Shown: positions 33,880 through 44,993, counted from the first letter of the stretch. The stretch is 64,000 nucleotides of DNA from Mactra quadrangularis (GCA_025267735.1 CM046307.1:33347231-33411230); one strand, 5' to 3'. Notes: generated by a model from the sequence alone, not told the origin. A program made the numbers and translations.

Positions 33880-34180
33880 TAAAAGACCCTATTTTAGTTT
33901 AATCATATTTTGGCATATAGTCGTATTATTCAATTTACAATGCACTTGTGCACTGTTAGACCGTATATGACGCAGAACGAATATGTCACGCATATGAAAT
34001 ATTTGGTCGGATATTACACGCGTGTGATATATTCGGTCAAATATGACATACCATTCAGCCGAATATAGCACACATAATGTGACATATTCGGTTGAAATCA
34101 ACTTTTCTACGCTTATCAAAACGTGTTAGACCGTATATGTCACAGGACGAATATGTCACGCGTGTGAAGTTACTATGAGC
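33880..34180. repeat. Diverged duplication of GTTAGACCGTATATG...GAATATGTCAC units
   Basis: GTTAGACCGTATATGACGCA then GAACGAATATGTCACGC at 33955 recurs as GTTAGACCGTATATGTCACA then GGACGAATATGTCACGC at 34124, about 170 bp apart. Between them ATATTCGGT and its reverse recur several times, so the block is partly palindromic. It looks like a small foldback repeat; no gene. Confidence 0.55.
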
Positions 34181-34249
34181 AAGCTGGGATACAATGTAAA
34201 TGAATGAGAATAGCATAAACTTGCAGACATTGTCATTTACTAATAGCGT

Positions 34250-34475
34250 TAAAGTCGTGTGAACTTATCATTACTGTACAGTGAACAGCTGACCTAACCT
34301 AAATTCCTTGGACATTGTTTATATCCAGTGCCCACATTACTATACTATTTCACAGTCAACGACTTCTTCATATACCTTAAAAATAACAGAAAATCGACAT
34401 TACTGTCGAAATTTAAGTGAAGGACATCACTAAATGAGACTCGAACAAGCTACCCTCATGAGCGCTAGATTTGAA
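34250..34475 (-). repeat. Degraded SINE (relic)
   Basis: In minus orientation the phrase order follows the SINE family: ACAGCTGACCTAACCTAAAT, CCTTGGACATTGTTTATA, CCAGTGCCCAC, then a GAGACTCGAACAAGC B-box remnant at about 34437. It is cut on the right by the insertion at 34482. Confidence 0.5.
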
Positions 34476-34481
34476 ATTATC

Positions 34482-34960
34482 CATAGGCGGATCCAGGCGG
34501 GGCGGACCCGGCGCACGCCCCCCTAAAATGCCCAAGCAAAGTTTTTTTCTATCATGAAATATGATATTTATAAGAAATATATTATATACTTGTAAAAAAA
34601 AATTCGCACGCTACGCGTGCAACATGGCACACATAATATAACAATTCCTTTCATTATTGTAAAGTTTTTAGAGCTAACATGATTCAGCGGGTTTTAGGAA
34701 ATTGCATGAAATATTAAAATAGATGCTTTATATTTTATACTCTAGAAAAAGATAGTTGTGGCTCTGAAAATGTGCCTGAATCCCTTAGAAATAACCAAAA
34801 CTGAGGAATTTTCTGGGCCGCCGGTCACCGGGTCCTCTGGTAAGGGGAATTGCCCTGTACCATTCGAGGCCCTTATGGCCCCATTCTACTTATTCATTTT
34901 ACGCCCCCTCTAACTAGAATTTTCCGCCCCCTCTAGCCAGAAATCCTGGTTCCGCCTATG
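34482..34960 (+). mobile_element. TIR element with CATAGGCGGA ends and 5-bp TSD (479 bp)
   Basis: It starts CATAGGCGGATCCAGGCGG and ends CCTGGTTCCGCCTATG, whose reverse is CATAGGCGGAACCAGG, and is flanked by TTATC at 34477-34481 and 34961-34965. GC-rich subterminal stretches (GCCCCCTCTAACTAG and GCCCCCTCTAGCCAG near the right end) form a short tandem pair. A reversed, truncated copy is at 37712-38090 and a fragment at 19907. No gene. Confidence 0.8.
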
Positions 34961-35027
34961 TTATCCACGCAGCCTACTGCGTTATGGAACCAGGTTGCAG
35001 ACTTTTCCGGTATCTTTAAAAACATAG

Positions 35028-35110
35028 CCCACAGTGGTAGCTCAGTTTCTAGCAAACACGTCTACCAATCGAGGTGTCCTAGGTTCGATTACTGGACGGG
35101 GCAAACGTTC
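35028..35110 (+). repeat. tRNA-like SINE head
   Basis: GTGGTAGCTCAGTTTCTAGC is a good A box and GGTTCGATTACTGG a B box, with a tRNA-like interval of about 40 bases (GTCTACCAATCGAGG between). The acceptor ends do not pair. It lies beside the TIR element and is probably a SINE head without a recognisable body. Confidence 0.45.
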
Positions 35111-35529
35111 GAGGAGTTTGGTCATGAAATAATTTCAGCGGCAATTCTTCTTTTTGCCTCTAATTCTAAATCATGTAGGGCAGTTGTCTCTGACGAAAGT
35201 GTGTGCCTAGTCAGTGATTAGCAACTAAGTCCAGAGATTTAGCCTTTCCAGGAACGCTGAGTATGTTAACTGTCCGCTCTGATATGACCTATACCATGTT
35301 TTGCTACTGAGTTAAACCCATTCAAAAATGTTAATGTACGTGTATATGATCTTCCACAAATAATACTGTTAGTGAAATATTCTACATTGTTAATAGGTAA
35401 TGTTTTGGTACAAGTAACATGAATCCATAGGAAAGGGTTAATGAGCAAAAACTGATAAAGCAAATAGATTCTGCGTATTTTAAAAATTGTAAATGTTAAT
35501 TAAGGGAAGTTAATCATGACACGTTTGTA
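35111..35529. other. No gene recognised
   Basis: AT-rich; no splice-framed or homologous open frame was found. Confidence 0.4.
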
Positions 35530-35607
35530 CATTCGGAAAATCACTCGGGTGATTCCGTAAACTGACGATCAGTGTATTGTGCAGCAATCACCGAGTAGTT
35601 CCGAATG
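35530..35607. mobile_element. Tiny ATTCGGAAC-family palindromic element (78 bp)
   Basis: CATTCGGAAAATCACTCGGG at the left and GAGTAGTTCCGAATG at the right are inverted. A 9-bp flank pair (ACGTTTGTA, GAGTGTGTA) agrees at six of nine positions, so an old TSD is possible. The inner part is also roughly symmetrical (GATTCCGTA, CAGCAATCACCGAG). Confidence 0.6.
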
Positions 35608-36600
35608 GAGTGTGTAAAGTACGGAAATTTTAAACGCCTCTTTCACAGTTGATACAACACGCACGATATTTAAATTCTTTTTATCGATTTTAAGTCTAGT
35701 TTCGCGAAGTGCTAATAGGGATTATTTTCTAACCACGCCTGTGTTGTTATAACGTGTGTTATAGTCATTGAAGGGGATTTTTTAGACTAAATTTAATTTT
35801 TACAGTCGGGTTTTTTAAAATCTTATTTTATTTATGAAATTCAATTTAGAATACGTTGTTCAATTGTACGGGACAGCGTTATAGAAAGACTTTCAATAAA
35901 TTTGGAATTTGACAACTATCAGTGAGTGTTTTCATTCTTTTTACTGTGCGTTTGCGCTATCTAAATTGGAATTACTAGTGTGTGTTACTTGCCAGGGTAG
36001 CTTTCTTATATGTTCAAATTTTAGGGAGGATTTATAAGCGACCGGAAAACTCATTTAAGCAGGGGTGTCCCGGGTTCCAGTACCTGTCAGGCTACTTTAT
36101 TTGTCACCTTGTTACAACGATGCACGACTTTGGTTCGCGACTAAATAGTTGAAAAATGTGATAATAAGTTGCTCCTCAAACGGTCTGGGATTCCGAAATT
36201 TGTGACGATTTTCAATTTGTGGGGGAGAATTTAACGGTACTTACCTGTTCACGTTTTAGGGGGATGTATTCAAAGCGGCCATTAAGCATAGGCAGGACTG
36301 CAATCGCCTTGAAAGCGGGATGAAGTCCTGGGTTCGAGTCCATTTCAGGCTGCATATTTTTCTCACCCTGGGACATACCGAATCAATAAGTTTTGAAGTT
36401 CGGATAGTTTTGCATGTAGCTAAAATATTATATAAGCTTAGTACTTCTTTCTATTTTGCTAACTTTACTGCTCACGCTTATGTTGTACATTTTTTACCTC
36501 ATGCATGCTTGCTTTACTATTGGAACGTGCTTTTTTGTTTACTTCTGCAGTCCTCATATCGAATTTATTTCCGGTCATGGATGGTTGCGAGGTTACATAC
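35608..36600. other. Intergenic stretch with tRNA-like pieces
   Basis: At 36274-36350 AAGCGGCCATTAAGCATAGG and GGGTTCGAGTCCATTTC form an A-like and a B box on the plus strand; at about 36035-36100 another weaker head carries GGGTTCCAGTACC. A 123-codon frame at 36320-36691 begins within the head and crosses the next MITE; it is not a gene by any evidence that I can see. Confidence 0.4.
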
Positions 36601-36649
36601 CATTCAAAACACCTCGACCTCACAGCGAACGGCCGAGGAGTTCCGAATG
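36601..36649. mobile_element. Minimal ATTCGGAAC-family element (49 bp) with 9-bp TSD
   Basis: CATTCAAAACACCTCGACC and GGCCGAGGAGTTCCGAATG are inverted ends with almost no centre. Flanks GTTACATAC (36592-36600) and GTTGCATAC (36650-36658) agree at eight of nine bases. This is the smallest member of the family in the window. Confidence 0.65.
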
Positions 36650-36857
36650 GTTGCATACCAATATTTAGTAATTGTAGGGCCTATTGCCTAAGTATATCGC
36701 TACGTAGCGCTTTTTGCCCTGGTACATAAAAAGATAAGTATGTGATTTAAAATCTAAGGTACCAGAGGGCGAAGCGATACGTGATGATAGGCTAAGGCAA
36801 CAGGTCAATAGACTCGAAATTTAAAAAAAAACACATGTCGTCTGCTTAGAGTACAGT

Positions 36858-36926
36858 CATTCGGAACACCTTGTTCATTCATTGAATGAATATTATTCAT
36901 AATGAATGGCCGAGGATTTTCGAATG
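36858..36926. mobile_element. ATTCGGAAC-family element (69 bp) with 10-bp TSD
   Basis: CATTCGGAACACCTTGTTC at the left and GGCCGAGGATTTTCGAATG at the right are inverted, with a CATTCATTGAATGAAT palindrome and its half inside. Flanks AGAGTACAGT and AGGATACAGT agree at eight of ten positions. Confidence 0.65.
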
Positions 36927-37711
36927 AGGATACAGTACGTCTATACCTTTGACCTATCTACGTTTGTCACCTATGAACTTTAACCTCTGGCTATTCTTAT
37001 TCAAATCAACACCAATCTGAAATCCAATCAAACACGACCAAAACATTCCCGCTTTTTAAATTTGAAATGTGTAATAATTGGAAACAAGGAATAATGAAAT
37101 TGGAATACATTTTATTTTATCAAATAAGTCAAGGTAATTTAATATATTATATACTATTCAATCTGCACATACTGCACAAATCACTGTCTTTCTTTTAACA
37201 CAGATCGCCAGCATATTCAAATAAATCTAGTTAGAACTTTGATTTCGGTGCACCACCCAACAAGAATAACATTAAACGATTAGATAATTATTAAATAAGG
37301 TTTGAAGGCAGTTAGGTTAAAAAACCGGCTATAAAGTTATATCAGAAAAACAAAATATTAATAATAAATGCAACATTATTTTACTGTGTGAGGTAATCAA
37401 GTGTGGTGATCGTAGGTGACTATATAGTCATTTCCAACAGCCTTGCTGTTGGGTTAACCCTTTAGCGACGCAGTTAAGTGTCTCGCCTGGCACCCGGGAG
37501 AACCAAGTTTGATTCCCAATCAGTGCCTATGGTTTTTATTCTTCCAATTTACTTTACAAGTTAGGTAGCCTATGCTTTATGTTTTTCGACAAACACTGGC
37601 TTCACGTGCTCAGACTTGTTACCCTGGTACCCAGACTACTAGAATCTATCTCTCAATCTTGAATCTGTTCTACATTTAATGTAATGTCGACAAGATTGTG
37701 AACTAGTACTG
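36927..37711. other. Intergenic stretch with a tRNA-like head
   Basis: At 37452-37540 TTAGCGACGCAGTTAAGTG and GTTTGATTCCCAATC resemble A and B boxes; the following CTATGGTTTTTATTC echoes the phrase after the heads at 28610 and 28848, so it may be the same SINE family. No protein gene is seen. Confidence 0.4.
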
Positions 37712-38090
37712 GATATCCATAGGCGGTACCATGATTTCTAGTTATGGAATTCGGAAAATTCTAGTTGGGGGTGCGGGCAATTCTAGTTAAGAGGCGGGCG
37801 GATAAATAACAAGCAGACTGTGGATCCTGAGGGGCGCAAGTGTCCTCAATGGATCCTGAACAAAGCCCTAATTAGAGGCCCAGGGGCGGCGGCTCCCAAA
37901 ATTCCTGAGTTTTGGTCATTTCTAAGGGATTCAGACCCATTTACAGAATCTTAACTACCCTTACCCAGGGTATACAATATAAAGCATCTATATTTATATC
38001 ATATGATTTTCTTTAACCTCTTTAAATACGCACACATATACTTTAATAATTATTTCTATCAAGGAAACGCAATTAAAAATCGGTCTGTAT
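37712..38090 (-). mobile_element. Truncated, reversed copy of the CATAGGCGGA element
   Basis: It begins CCATAGGCGGTACCATGATT, which is the reverse of the right end of the element at 34482-34960, and follows it in order: AATTCTAGTT with GGGGGTGCGGG, GAGGCCCAGGGGCGGCGG, CTGAGTTTTGGTCATTTC, then ATATAAAGCATCTATAT. The other TIR is missing past about 38090. Confidence 0.7.
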
Positions 38091-38124
38091 ACATTATTGT
38101 GAACACGTTATAACTATACAATAT

Positions 38125-38560
38125 ACGTAGCGCCGTTAAACGTCACAACGCCACTAAACGTTACAACTGACGTTAAATGTTGCAACACTAACGCTTATCG
38201 TCGCAACCGCTGCTAAACGTCTTAATCGTCATGCCGTTGCATGTAGCAACGCTGACGCTAAACGTCGCAAAAATCTACTAACATTAAACGGAGCAACACT
38301 AACGCTAAACGTCGCACTTAGTATGAAGATAAAAGTAACGAGCCTAAACAACTCACAAGTATTACATAGGACAATATGACTTCAAAGCAACCACTCTTAG
38401 ACTCGTAGCAACCATCAGTATATCCTTAGCAACCACCCTTTGGATCATAGCAACCACTCTTTCACCTTGATGCAAATCGCCCTAAGGTAATAAGAATCAA
38501 TTATACCGTCAATAGCAACAGACTGGAATTTCTAAGCAACCATTCTTGTACCTTCACTAT
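38125..38560 (+). repeat. Degenerate tandem arrays of ACGTCGCAAC and TAGCAACCA units
   Basis: 38125-38320 is built of CTAAACGTCGCAACRCTRACG-like units of about 18-24 bp (for example CACTAAACGTTACAACTGA, GCTAAACGTCGCAAAAATC). 38370-38560 follows with AGCAACCACTCTT-like units about 28 bp apart (AAGCAACCACTCTTAGAC, TAGCAACCATCAG, TAGCAACCACCC, TAGCAACCACTCTTTC). The shared GCAAC suggests a common origin. A similar phrase series lies at 9755-9930 inside the foldback element. Confidence 0.65.
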
Positions 38561-38735
38561 CCCCTTAAATGTCCAATGCAATAACTTTCGCGGCCATAAA
38601 CTTATCTCAGTGTCTATTTTGATCATCTTCAGACCAACTTTCAACCTTATTCAAATTGGGTTAGATCTAGATAGACAGATATTAAAGAGGCCTTATTCTT
38701 GCATCAGCGGTGTTGTGACGGTGAGTGTCCTCCGT

Positions 38736-39035
38736 TACAGGTCGTCCACGTAAACATTGCATATATAAACATGGCAGGTCTCATTGCACACCAATATTTA
38801 GGGATGAATTATTTTTATAATTTTACAGTTTTGTTAGTTAACACTTATTTTAAACAAACATATATTGATAAAAATTTACAATGTGCTTATACGTTATTTA
38901 TAATGAATATTAAATGTCAAAGCGGTATGTTTAGATCAGTAAAATGCTGTTCATGCATCTGCTTATTCACCTAATCAGTGGGCAAGTCCATTGTTTAAAG
39001 TACAAAAATATGCATGACCTAGAATACGACCTGTA
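38736..39035 (+). mobile_element. MITE with TACAGGTCGT ends, copy B (300 bp)
   Basis: It starts TACAGGTCGTCCACGTAAAC and ends GCATGACCTAGAATACGACC then TGTA, collinear with copy A at 29723-30005. It carries an extra 15-20 bp piece (GCAGGTCTCATTGC) near its left end. TA at both ends fits a TA target. Confidence 0.8.
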
Positions 39036-39626
39036 GTACTAATGTCATTGCTTATATGTTGATATACATTTGTATTAACAACTTCTTGTTTTCAGATTGT
39101 ATGGCTTTATGGATTGGATCAACGATATGAAAATACTGCTGTGATAAAATCATCTGCTTGTGTATAGATTGGATTGATTACAATGACTAATGTCCTCACT
39201 ACTATGACAAAGGAAGTATATTTTCTAATGTTTAATATTAAGTTCATTAAAAGTTCAAGTTTTGTTTAAAATCCTGCTCTCATGTATGCACATTGAGTCG
39301 GCTTTATATCCTGACATCGAATTCATCATCATGTAGGCGACCCTCATAGTTGCTTTCGTGTGGATAAAGTAAAGTGTTCTTATATTTTTGTGTTAGAAAA
39401 CAATAGTTGAGGTCATTGCGCGATTATGTTATAATTAGTTCAGTAATATGTAGTTTGTCGGCATAACTGTTTAACCATCGGTTTTCTTTATACGTAAGTT
39501 ACTAGGCTGAATAAAAAAAGTATTGTCATTTGCCTACACATCCCTTTAATATAATATAAGGTTATTAGTATTTCATCTTTACTTGAATTTTTAAATTTTA
39601 CTTATAACTTTGTCTTTCTTTTTCAG
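39036..39626. other. Intergenic stretch
   Basis: TTCTTGTTTTCAG near 39083-39095 could be a splice acceptor, but no matching coding exon follows. Nothing else is recognised. Confidence 0.3.
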
Positions 39627-39802
39627 CTGATGTCAGTTGAGGCGCTATTGTATTAAGTTATGGTAATATGAACGCTGATACATGTATACATGTATTTTAA
39701 CTCCTGTCATTGAAGGAGTTCCGTTAGTTTGAGGTAAATATGAAACGATTCGGTTATGACTGACTTGCTGGAAGACAATTCAACAGTAACAGCTACGAAT
39801 GA
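39627..39802 (+). CDS. Possible first coding exon (weak)
   Basis: TTTCTTTTTCAG precedes 39627 and a good donor (GA|GTGAGT) follows 39802. Between them the last ATG (39755-39757) opens MTDLLEDNSTVTATN with two bases left over. The short N-terminus with an N-S-T glycosylation motif is what 7TM-receptor first exons can look like, but no downstream exon could be found to test this. The bases before the ATG would be 5' UTR. It could equally be chance. Confidence 0.15.
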
Positions 39803-40179
39803 GTGAGTGTTAATTTATTTATTATTTTCTAGATATGTCATTTGTTTGTGAACTTAAGTATTTGTTAATCGTTCATCATCGGGAAGTCTCAAACTTTCTA
39901 GTGCTGAGTTAGCAATCTCTACCATCTTTGGCAACTACAAAATTGAGAATATTTTGGCAAATAAATAATTCTCCCAGCATGAATTATAAAATGAAATTTT
40001 CAAAATTAGACTCAATTTGGGCTCTAAATCAAACCACCATTTTATGGATGAAGAATCACATTCCAGTGTTTGCCCATAATGCATCCTTTTAGAATGGGCG
40101 GACACTTTTTAAATCTATTATTATTTATTTATAATCGTACATTATTCTTCCATTGGCTATTGAATAAGTCAGTTTCTCT
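39803..40179. other. No feature recognised
   Basis: AT-rich, no repeats or frames that I can support. Confidence 0.4.
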
Positions 40180-40370
40180 TGCTGTGTGGGTGGGTGAGAA
40201 AAAACGTAGTATGAGCGTGCATGCATGCGTGAGTGAGTGTATGTGCGGGTGTGAGTGTTAGGGCGTGCGGCTATGTGCGGGGGTGCATGCGTACGTGTGT
40301 GAGGGTAGGTGTGCATGAGGGTCAAGGGGGGGTGAGTGTGTGTGCGGGCGAGTGTGCGTTTGTAATCAGT
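40180..40370 (+). repeat. Second G/T-rich low-complexity stretch
   Basis: GTGTGGGTGGGTGAG, GTGCATGCATGCGTGAG, GTGCGGGTGTGAG and GGGGGGGTGAGTGTG words fill about 190 bp. As at 32935, open frames here reflect composition only. GTGAGTG-rich sequence could mimic splice donors. Confidence 0.7.
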
Positions 40371-41575
40371 AACTGACTCATTCATTATCCAATTGATGTA
40401 CGTGTATAGCACTTACTTTGTTTATCAACAAATGACATTTCTAGTTCATTTAACTTTTAGATTTTGTTGTTGCTTAATTTACTGTGATTGGTGTTATTTA
40501 TTGTCAATTATGTTTTTTTTCTTTGGTCCTTAGGTTTTCCGTGTCTGATCTGAGATTTGCACCGATATCTCAGGTCTCAGCATGCATACCCTTCCCATCT
40601 GTCCCATCCCCGCCATGTAGAGGGTTCGGTCTGTTGGGGTTTTTAAGAGTCATTGGCTTCATATCCCCCAGCACCAGTGGTTCGAAATACTTTGGTCACC
40701 ATTATTTGTATACTTGCTGGCTTGTAGAATTTTCTACCAGTTTTACCTAGTTAAGACAAAGCTATGCCATAGGGGAGGTGGGGATAGGCGATAGGGTTAA
40801 TATAGGTAAAGAAGGTTGTGGCTGACTGAAAAATGGGAGGGTTTGCATAGGGTTCTACATGTACTTTGTAAGAGAGGGAAGTTTTTGGAACTTTTTAGGA
40901 AGTTTGAAAATATATTTTGGTAATTTTTCTTTGGAGTTGAGGTAGGCTATTTTGTGGTAGTACAAGAAATAGAGCGATTGATTAAAGCTATCATAGAAAG
41001 GGGGTTAAATTTGGATATAATTGTTGTCATGTTTATGGTTTAATCGCTTCATGCAGAATGTTACTACATTAAACGGGGACGTTGATAGATTTCTATGGGG
41101 ACTCTATCTAAATGTATTTTTAACAGCCATGATTAGTTTTTTCTGACATACATGTATATGTTTTACAAACAATCTTAATGATATTATTAGTACTAAGGCG
41201 ACTGTATTAGATACAAATAGGGCCTACTTGATATAATCTTTAAAGTTTGATTTCATACACATTACAGGGTACTTTTTACGTACAGTTTTAATCAAATGCT
41301 TCTGTAATAATGTGCGGAAGACTTTTGGGCTTACATTATTTAATAAGAATTTGTATTTGTAATGTATACATTAATTCAATTCTAATAAGAATTCTTTTAT
41401 TATGACAACTATAAAAATTGAAGATTACAAACTTGTATATTTAAATCATATATTATATTTTTTCATCTCGAAAGCGAGATAACAACTCACTCTAAGTACA
41501 AGTTTTTATCAAGTAAATTTATGCAGAAGTGAGCTTTGTATTGGAAATTATCGCGAAAATGTCATTATTATGACA
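40371..41575. other. Intergenic stretch with an unassigned 88-codon frame
   Basis: A frame at 40484-40750 (+) follows a T-rich tract and CTTAG, so an exon starting near 40532 is conceivable. Its residues (PFPSVPSPPCRGFGLLGF) match no family that I know. The rest shows nothing. Confidence 0.3.
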
Positions 41576-41925
41576 CATTCGGAACATCGTCGGCCATTCG
41601 CTACACGAATAACCTTGGACATATTTAGGCGCCATTTTGAAACTATGAAAAAATACACGATCGTTTAGGCGATGACTGAAGTTCCGTTTTTAATCCGTAA
41701 ATTTAAAATTACACAGTTCAATGACACCGATGAACAATATTTGCTTCAATTTAAAACAAATAAATATGTTTAGACAAAGATCTGTGTGTAAACTACAAGA
41801 TCTATTTTGCGTAACCATTACGTGCTTCGCCTCGCATAGGTAGTAAAATCACCAAAATTTGGTAAAGACCCCCACGGATCCTCCCGAGATTAATTATTCA
41901 TGAAAGGTCGAGGGTGTTCCGAATG
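41576..41925. mobile_element. ATTCGGAAC-family element (350 bp) with exact 10-bp TSD
   Basis: CATTCGGAACATCGTCGGCC starts it and GGTCGAGGGTGTTCCGAATG ends it. The inner left part (CGAATAACCTTGGACATATT, ACGATCGTTTAGGCGATGA) matches the element at 4965-5276. The flanks are identical: TATTATGACA at 41566-41575 and 41926-41935. The 10-bp duplication suggests a Mutator-like origin for the whole family. Confidence 0.8.
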
Positions 41926-42076
41926 TATTATGACACTGATGTGGTATGAATAAATATTTACCGTTGACCGAATTGCATGCTACTTATTAAGATGTTGAAT
42001 ATAGCTCTGATAGTTGTGTTTCCAAAAATGTGATAGCAAAACATTATTTTAAGACAATAATAATTGTTCGTTTTTA
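41926..42076. other. Short spacer
   Basis: Contains the right TSD of the preceding element; nothing else is recognised. Confidence 0.4.
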
Positions 42077-42215
42077 TTAGCTCGACTTTTCGAAGAAAAT
42101 GAGAGCTATTGCTATCACTTCGGCGTCGGCGTTTGCGTTGGCGTTGGTTTTCTGGTTTAAGTTTTTTTTAGCTCGACTTTACGAAGTAATGTAGAGCTCT
42201 CCTACTCGCCCCAGC

Positions 42216-42246
<31 letters not shown>

Positions 42247-44640
42247 TCCGCGTCCACACTTCTGATTAAAGTTTTTGTGCAGTAAAATACTTTCTTCTAT
42301 ATCTTTGTTATTTCTTAAGATATTAACTTCAAACTTTAAATATATGTTCCTTACTATCAACCACATCTCATGTGACAAGGTCCATAACTCCAAACACATT
42401 TTTTCAAGAATTATCTCCCCTTGAACTGATTGAAGTTTTTGTGCACAGATTAAAGTTTTTGTGCAGTAAAATACTTTCTTCTGTATCTTTGTTATTTCTT
42501 AAGATATTAACTTCAAACTTTAAATATATGTTCCTTTCTATCAACCACATCTCATGTGACATGGTCCATAACTCCGAATGCATTTTTTTTTCAGAATTAT
42601 CTCCCCTTGAATTAGAGTTTTCTTTAAAAAATGTTTGTTTTTACTGCAACTGTTTTATTTCTTTAGGTATTGATTTCAAACTTTAAATATATGTTCCTTA
42701 TTATCAACCACATCTCATGTGACAAGGTTCATAACTCCGTATACATTATTTTCAAAGTTATCCCCCCTTGAACTTATAGTTTTCTTTAATAAATATTTGT
42801 TTTTACTGCAACTGTTTTATTTCTTTAGGTATTGACTTTAAATATATGTTCCTTATTATCAACCACATCTCATGTGACAAGGTTCATAACTCCAAATATA
42901 TTTTTTTCAGAATTATCTCCCCTTGAAATTAGAGTTTTCTTTAAAAAATGTTTGTTTTTACTGCAACTGTTTTATTTCTTCAGGTATTGACTTCAAACTT
43001 TAGATATATGTTCTTTATTATCAACCACATCTCATGTGACAAGATTCATAACTCCTTATACATTTTTTCAGAGTTATCCCCCTTGAACTTATAGTTTTCT
43101 ATTTATTTCTTTTTTTTTCTTTGAATTTGTTAAGGTTATATTTTCAAATTTTAAAATATGTATGTTCCTTATCATCAACCACATCTCCTGTGACAAACAC
43201 TTACTAAGTCGAGCATGCTGTCTCCTCTGACAGCTCTTGTTTTTTAAACTCTTATATCTTTAACACTATCCAAGTTATTTTTATAGAAAGTTGGTTAACT
43301 TATTTAGTGGGACTATATTAACCATGCCGTGAAAGGGGATAACTCTGGATTAATTATATTTTGAGTTATTGCCCTTTTATACTTATAAAATTGCAAAATA
43401 TGAGGTTAAAGTTTTCCTATGTAGAATATCTTTTATACTGATCAAGAAATTTGACTGAAAGTTTGTATACTTACTTGTCGGTACAATATCTACACAATTA
43501 TGAAGGGACGTAACTGTGGCTGAATAATTTTTGGAGTAATTGCCCTTTTATACTTAAGAAATTGCAAAGTATGAGGTTAAAGTTTTCCTATGTAGAATAA
43601 CTTCAATACTGATCAAGAAATTAGACCTAAATTTTGTATACTTATTTGTTGGTACGATATCTACACGACTATGAAGGGACGTAACTGTGGATGAATTATT
43701 TTTGGAGTAATTGCCCTTTTAAAAAATGGCAAATTATAAGGCTATAATTGTTCCTGTATGGAATATCTTTGAAACAAATCAAGATATTTGACTTAAAGTT
43801 TGTATAATTAATTATCGTTACTTTATCAACACAACTTTAAAGGGAGGTAACTGTGGATGAATTATTTTTGGAGTTATGCCCCTTTATGCTTAAACATTAA
43901 GATTAAAATTTGTTCTAATGGGATATTTAGTACTTTTAAATGTATTTGAATAAAAGTTGGAATGCTTTTTATAAGTTCTTCATCTATCCGACTACAAAGG
44001 GACTCTGGATGAATTACTTTCAGAGTTATTTCCCTTTATACTTTAATAGTTACGATAAAAGTTCGCTCAAACTGAATATATTTTGTTTGATAGAAAGTTA
44101 GTATGCTTTTTCATCAGTACTACATCTACTTGACTACAAAGGGATGTAACTCTTTATGAATTATTTTTGGAGTTGGGCCCCTTTTCAACTAAATTAGGGT
44201 TAAAGTACTTTAAACTGAATTATTTTCAATACTTACCAAGATATTTAAATGACAGTTATTATGCTTATTCATCAGAACTACATCTACACAAGGACATAAA
44301 TCTTGATTATTTTTTAGAGTTATTTCTCTTTACTTAAATGATGAAACTTGTTTAAATTGAAGTATTAATAGTTCATATAAAGAATTTTAAATGAAAGTAG
44401 GCATGCTTATTCTTTGATACTATGTCTACTTAACTTTGAAGGGAAGTTACTTTGGATGAATGTTTTAGCAGTTATACCCTTTTTATATTTTACAAATATG
44501 AATTGGTAATTATTGTTTGACTGATTTATTTCCTTGAACAAATTAAGTCCTGTCTTGAAATCATTTTTGTTTAACGATAAGCCTTGCCATGAAAAAACAC
44601 TCGAAAAGTCGAGCGCGCTGTTCTTGGACTGCTCTTGTTA
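42077..44640 (+). mobile_element. Repeat element with GCTCGACTTTTCGA inverted ends (2.56 kb)
   Basis: TTAGCTCGACTTTTCGAAG at the left is matched in reverse by CTCGAAAAGTCGAGCGCG near the right end, which then finishes GCTCTTGTTA. After the left end comes a GGCGTCGGCG-type stretch. The right half (43250-44560) is a degenerate series of units about 165-170 bp long, marked by GGGACGTAACTGTGGATGAA, TTTTTGGAGTTATTGCCC and ATCAAGAAATTTGAC. A related element is nested in the left part (42174-43245). No coding frame is kept. I recall sequences with these ends as common in bivalve genomes. Confidence 0.7.
42174..43245 (+). mobile_element. Nested copy with GCTCGACTT ends and ~160-bp internal units
   Basis: It starts TTAGCTCGACTTTACGAAG and ends ACTAAGTCGAGCATGCTGTC then CTCTGACAGCTCTTGTT. 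A (GGCGTC)n/(CGCGTC)n run follows the left end. Then come six units of 155-184 bp, each with TTCAAACTTTAAATATATG, ATCAACCACATCTCATGTGA, CATAACTCC and ATTATCTCCCCTTGA. The window's first 182 bases are an antisense copy of its left part. Frames over the trinucleotide run (Arg/Gly) are artefacts. Confidence 0.7.
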
Positions 44641-44993
44641 AGCCTAGTTTTGGCTAGTAATTACCTAACATAGCTCAAAATAGAGAGTATTCTCAACTCT
44701 GCCTCTTGTTTACTTAATGCCTTAAGTGTAAGACTTATGCATTGAGTGATTTATTTGGATAATTTTAGTAATCAAATATAAACTTACACATGTACTGAGT
44801 AAACACCTTCATGTATGGGCGTACAATATTACAATTATTTAAGTTGCAACTTTGAGCCTGCCATCCAACAATTTTTGTATATCATATCAATTGCCTCATA
44901 TACACCATAGCCTGTCACATACTACAATGATGAATTGTCGCTTTTTAGAACTTTTGTGTTTGTCTATCATACATAACGATAAGCTAGATCTGT
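44641..44993. other. No feature recognised
   Basis: AT-rich spacer between the element and a SINE fragment. Confidence 0.4.

Noticed and set aside
36320..36729. Several overlapping frames up to 123 codons
   Set aside because: They start in a tRNA-like head, cross a MITE, and lie on both strands in conflicting frames.
42202..42260. Arg/Gly-rich peptide end
   Set aside because: A product of the GGCGTC/CGCGTC trinucleotide run at the element's left end.
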